NCBI GenBank assembly: GCA_003105245.1
Contig: PQAI01000022.1
Coordinates: 1 to 5,968, forward strand
Length of the DNA stretch: 5,968 nucleotides
Source of the DNA: Betaproteobacteria bacterium
GTDB lineage: Bacteria; Pseudomonadota; Gammaproteobacteria; Burkholderiales; Usitatibacteraceae
Direction of reading: 5' to 3'
The position numbers and the translations under genes are program-made. The notes beneath the pieces were generated by a model. The model ran no database searches, was not told where the DNA came from, and saw only the letters and a program-made list of their open reading frames with translations. Shown one piece after another: positions 5,385 to 5,968 of the stretch (position 1 is the stretch's first letter; each line of letters starts with the position of its first letter).

Positions 5385-5968
5385 TCACATGAGTCCCAGC
5401 GTCTTCGGCAGCCAGATCGAAAGCGGCGGCCAGTAGGTCACGGCCACCAGGAAGACGAGCATCGTGAGGAGCCACGGCCAGCAGGCGATCGTGAGCTCGG
5501 TGATCCCCATCTTGGTGATGCCGCTCGCCACGTAGAGGTTCAGGCCCACGGGCGGGGTGATCATGCCGATCTCCATGTTCACCGTGATCATCACGCCGAA
5601 GTGCACCGGGTCGATGCCCAGCTTCATCGCGATGGGGAAGAGGATGGGCGCGGTGATCAGGATGATCGACGAGGGCTCCATGATGTTGCCCATGAGCAGC
5701 AGCAGGATGTTCACGAAGAGCAGGAACCCGATCACGCCCAGGCCCTGCGAGACCATCCACTCGGCGATCGCCTGCGGGATGTTCTCGTTGGTGAGCAGGA
5801 ACGAGAAGAGCACCGCGTTGGTGATGATGTAGAGCAGCATCGCCGACATGTTGGCCGAGTCGATGAGCACCTTGGGCACGTTCTTCAGGCCCATGTCCTT
5901 GTAGACGAACACGGCGACGAAGAAGGCGTACACCGCGCTCATCGCGGCGGCCTCCGTGGGCGTGAAGA
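5385..5968 (-). CDS. TRAP transporter large permease, DctM subunit (N-terminal part outside window)
   Basis: The visible 193 residues are the C-terminal part, a little under half, of a DctM-type permease (about 430 residues in full). With a DctQ small permease and a periplasmic DctP binding protein it imports organic acids (typically C4-dicarboxylates, other carboxylates or sialic acid) using the sodium gradient. The fragment begins FTPTEAAAMSAVYAFFVAVF, a conserved DctM segment. It then has several hydrophobic helices and the family signature: GNIMEPSSIILITAPILFPIA followed after a short loop by DPVHFGVMITVNMEIGMITPPVGLNLYV, with the characteristic EP, PI..P and TPPVG elements. It ends WLPKTLGLM and a TGA. 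The substrate cannot be inferred. The dctP and dctQ genes would be expected beyond 5968. No clear terminator follows it, but the stress-protein gene 85 bp downstream has its own candidate promoter. Confidence 0.95.
   Translation of the reverse strand, partial: FTPTEAAAMSAVYAFFVAVFVYKDMGLKNVPKVLIDSANMSAMLLYIITNAVLFSFLLTNENIPQAIAEWMVSQGLGVIGFLLFVNILLLLMGNIMEPSSIILITAPILFPIAMKLGIDPVHFGVMITVNMEIGMITPPVGLNLYVASGITKMGITELTIACWPWLLTMLVFLVAVTYWPPLSIWLPKTLGLM

Noticed and set aside
1..5968. CRISPR arrays, tRNA or rRNA genes, insertion sequences, phage genes or attachment sites
   Set aside because: I saw no spaced direct repeats, no tRNA-like cloverleaf, no transposase or integrase motifs and no inverted-repeat ends. 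All gaps between genes are at most 120 bp.

Overview
The window is GC-rich (about two thirds G+C) and compact. All seven genes lie on the minus strand and the largest gap is 120 bp, so no stretch over 300 bases lacks a gene. The gene set (TRAP permease, UspA-type protein, CaCA antiporter, NRDE protein, multiheme cytochrome c, Ccm System I component CcmI) and the codon use suggest a proteobacterium, perhaps a betaproteobacterium, able to respire nitrogen oxides. The taxonomic guess is inference.

In transcription order (high to low coordinates), the window opens with the C-terminal part of a TRAP dicarboxylate-type large permease (DctM), ending at 5385. After an 85-bp gap comes a possible operon: a universal stress protein (4877-5299), a CaCA-type Na+/Ca2+ antiporter (3841-4857) and an NRDE/TANGO2-family protein (3023-3778). 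After a 120-bp gap comes a second likely operon: an octaheme nitrite reductase (1145-2902), ccmI (263-1129) and the start of a small conserved protein (1-221, running off the edge).

The centre of interest is the octaheme cytochrome. It has seven CXXCH motifs and one CXXCK motif as the fourth. It keeps the Glu-Tyr and Lys-x-Gln-His active-site and calcium-site residues of the NrfA family. It also has a Tyr-x-Cys at the place where Thioalkalivibrio TvNiR carries its Tyr-Cys crosslink. The CcmI gene starts 15 bp after its stop, which recalls the dedicated NrfEFG heme-attachment genes of enterobacterial nrf operons.

Two FNR/DNR-type palindromes lie in the two longest intergenic gaps. One precedes the nitrite reductase (TTGACCTCGGTCAA read on the minus strand) and one precedes the stress-protein gene (CTGACGGCAGTCAA). 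Each is followed by exactly 21 bp and then a TAGG(G/C)T -10-like box, the layout expected of a class II FNR-activated promoter. The best reading is that both transcription units respond to oxygen limitation and/or NO, and that the window is a small anaerobic nitrite-ammonification and stress locus. The NRDE/TANGO2 gene may add a heme-handling function, which is speculative.
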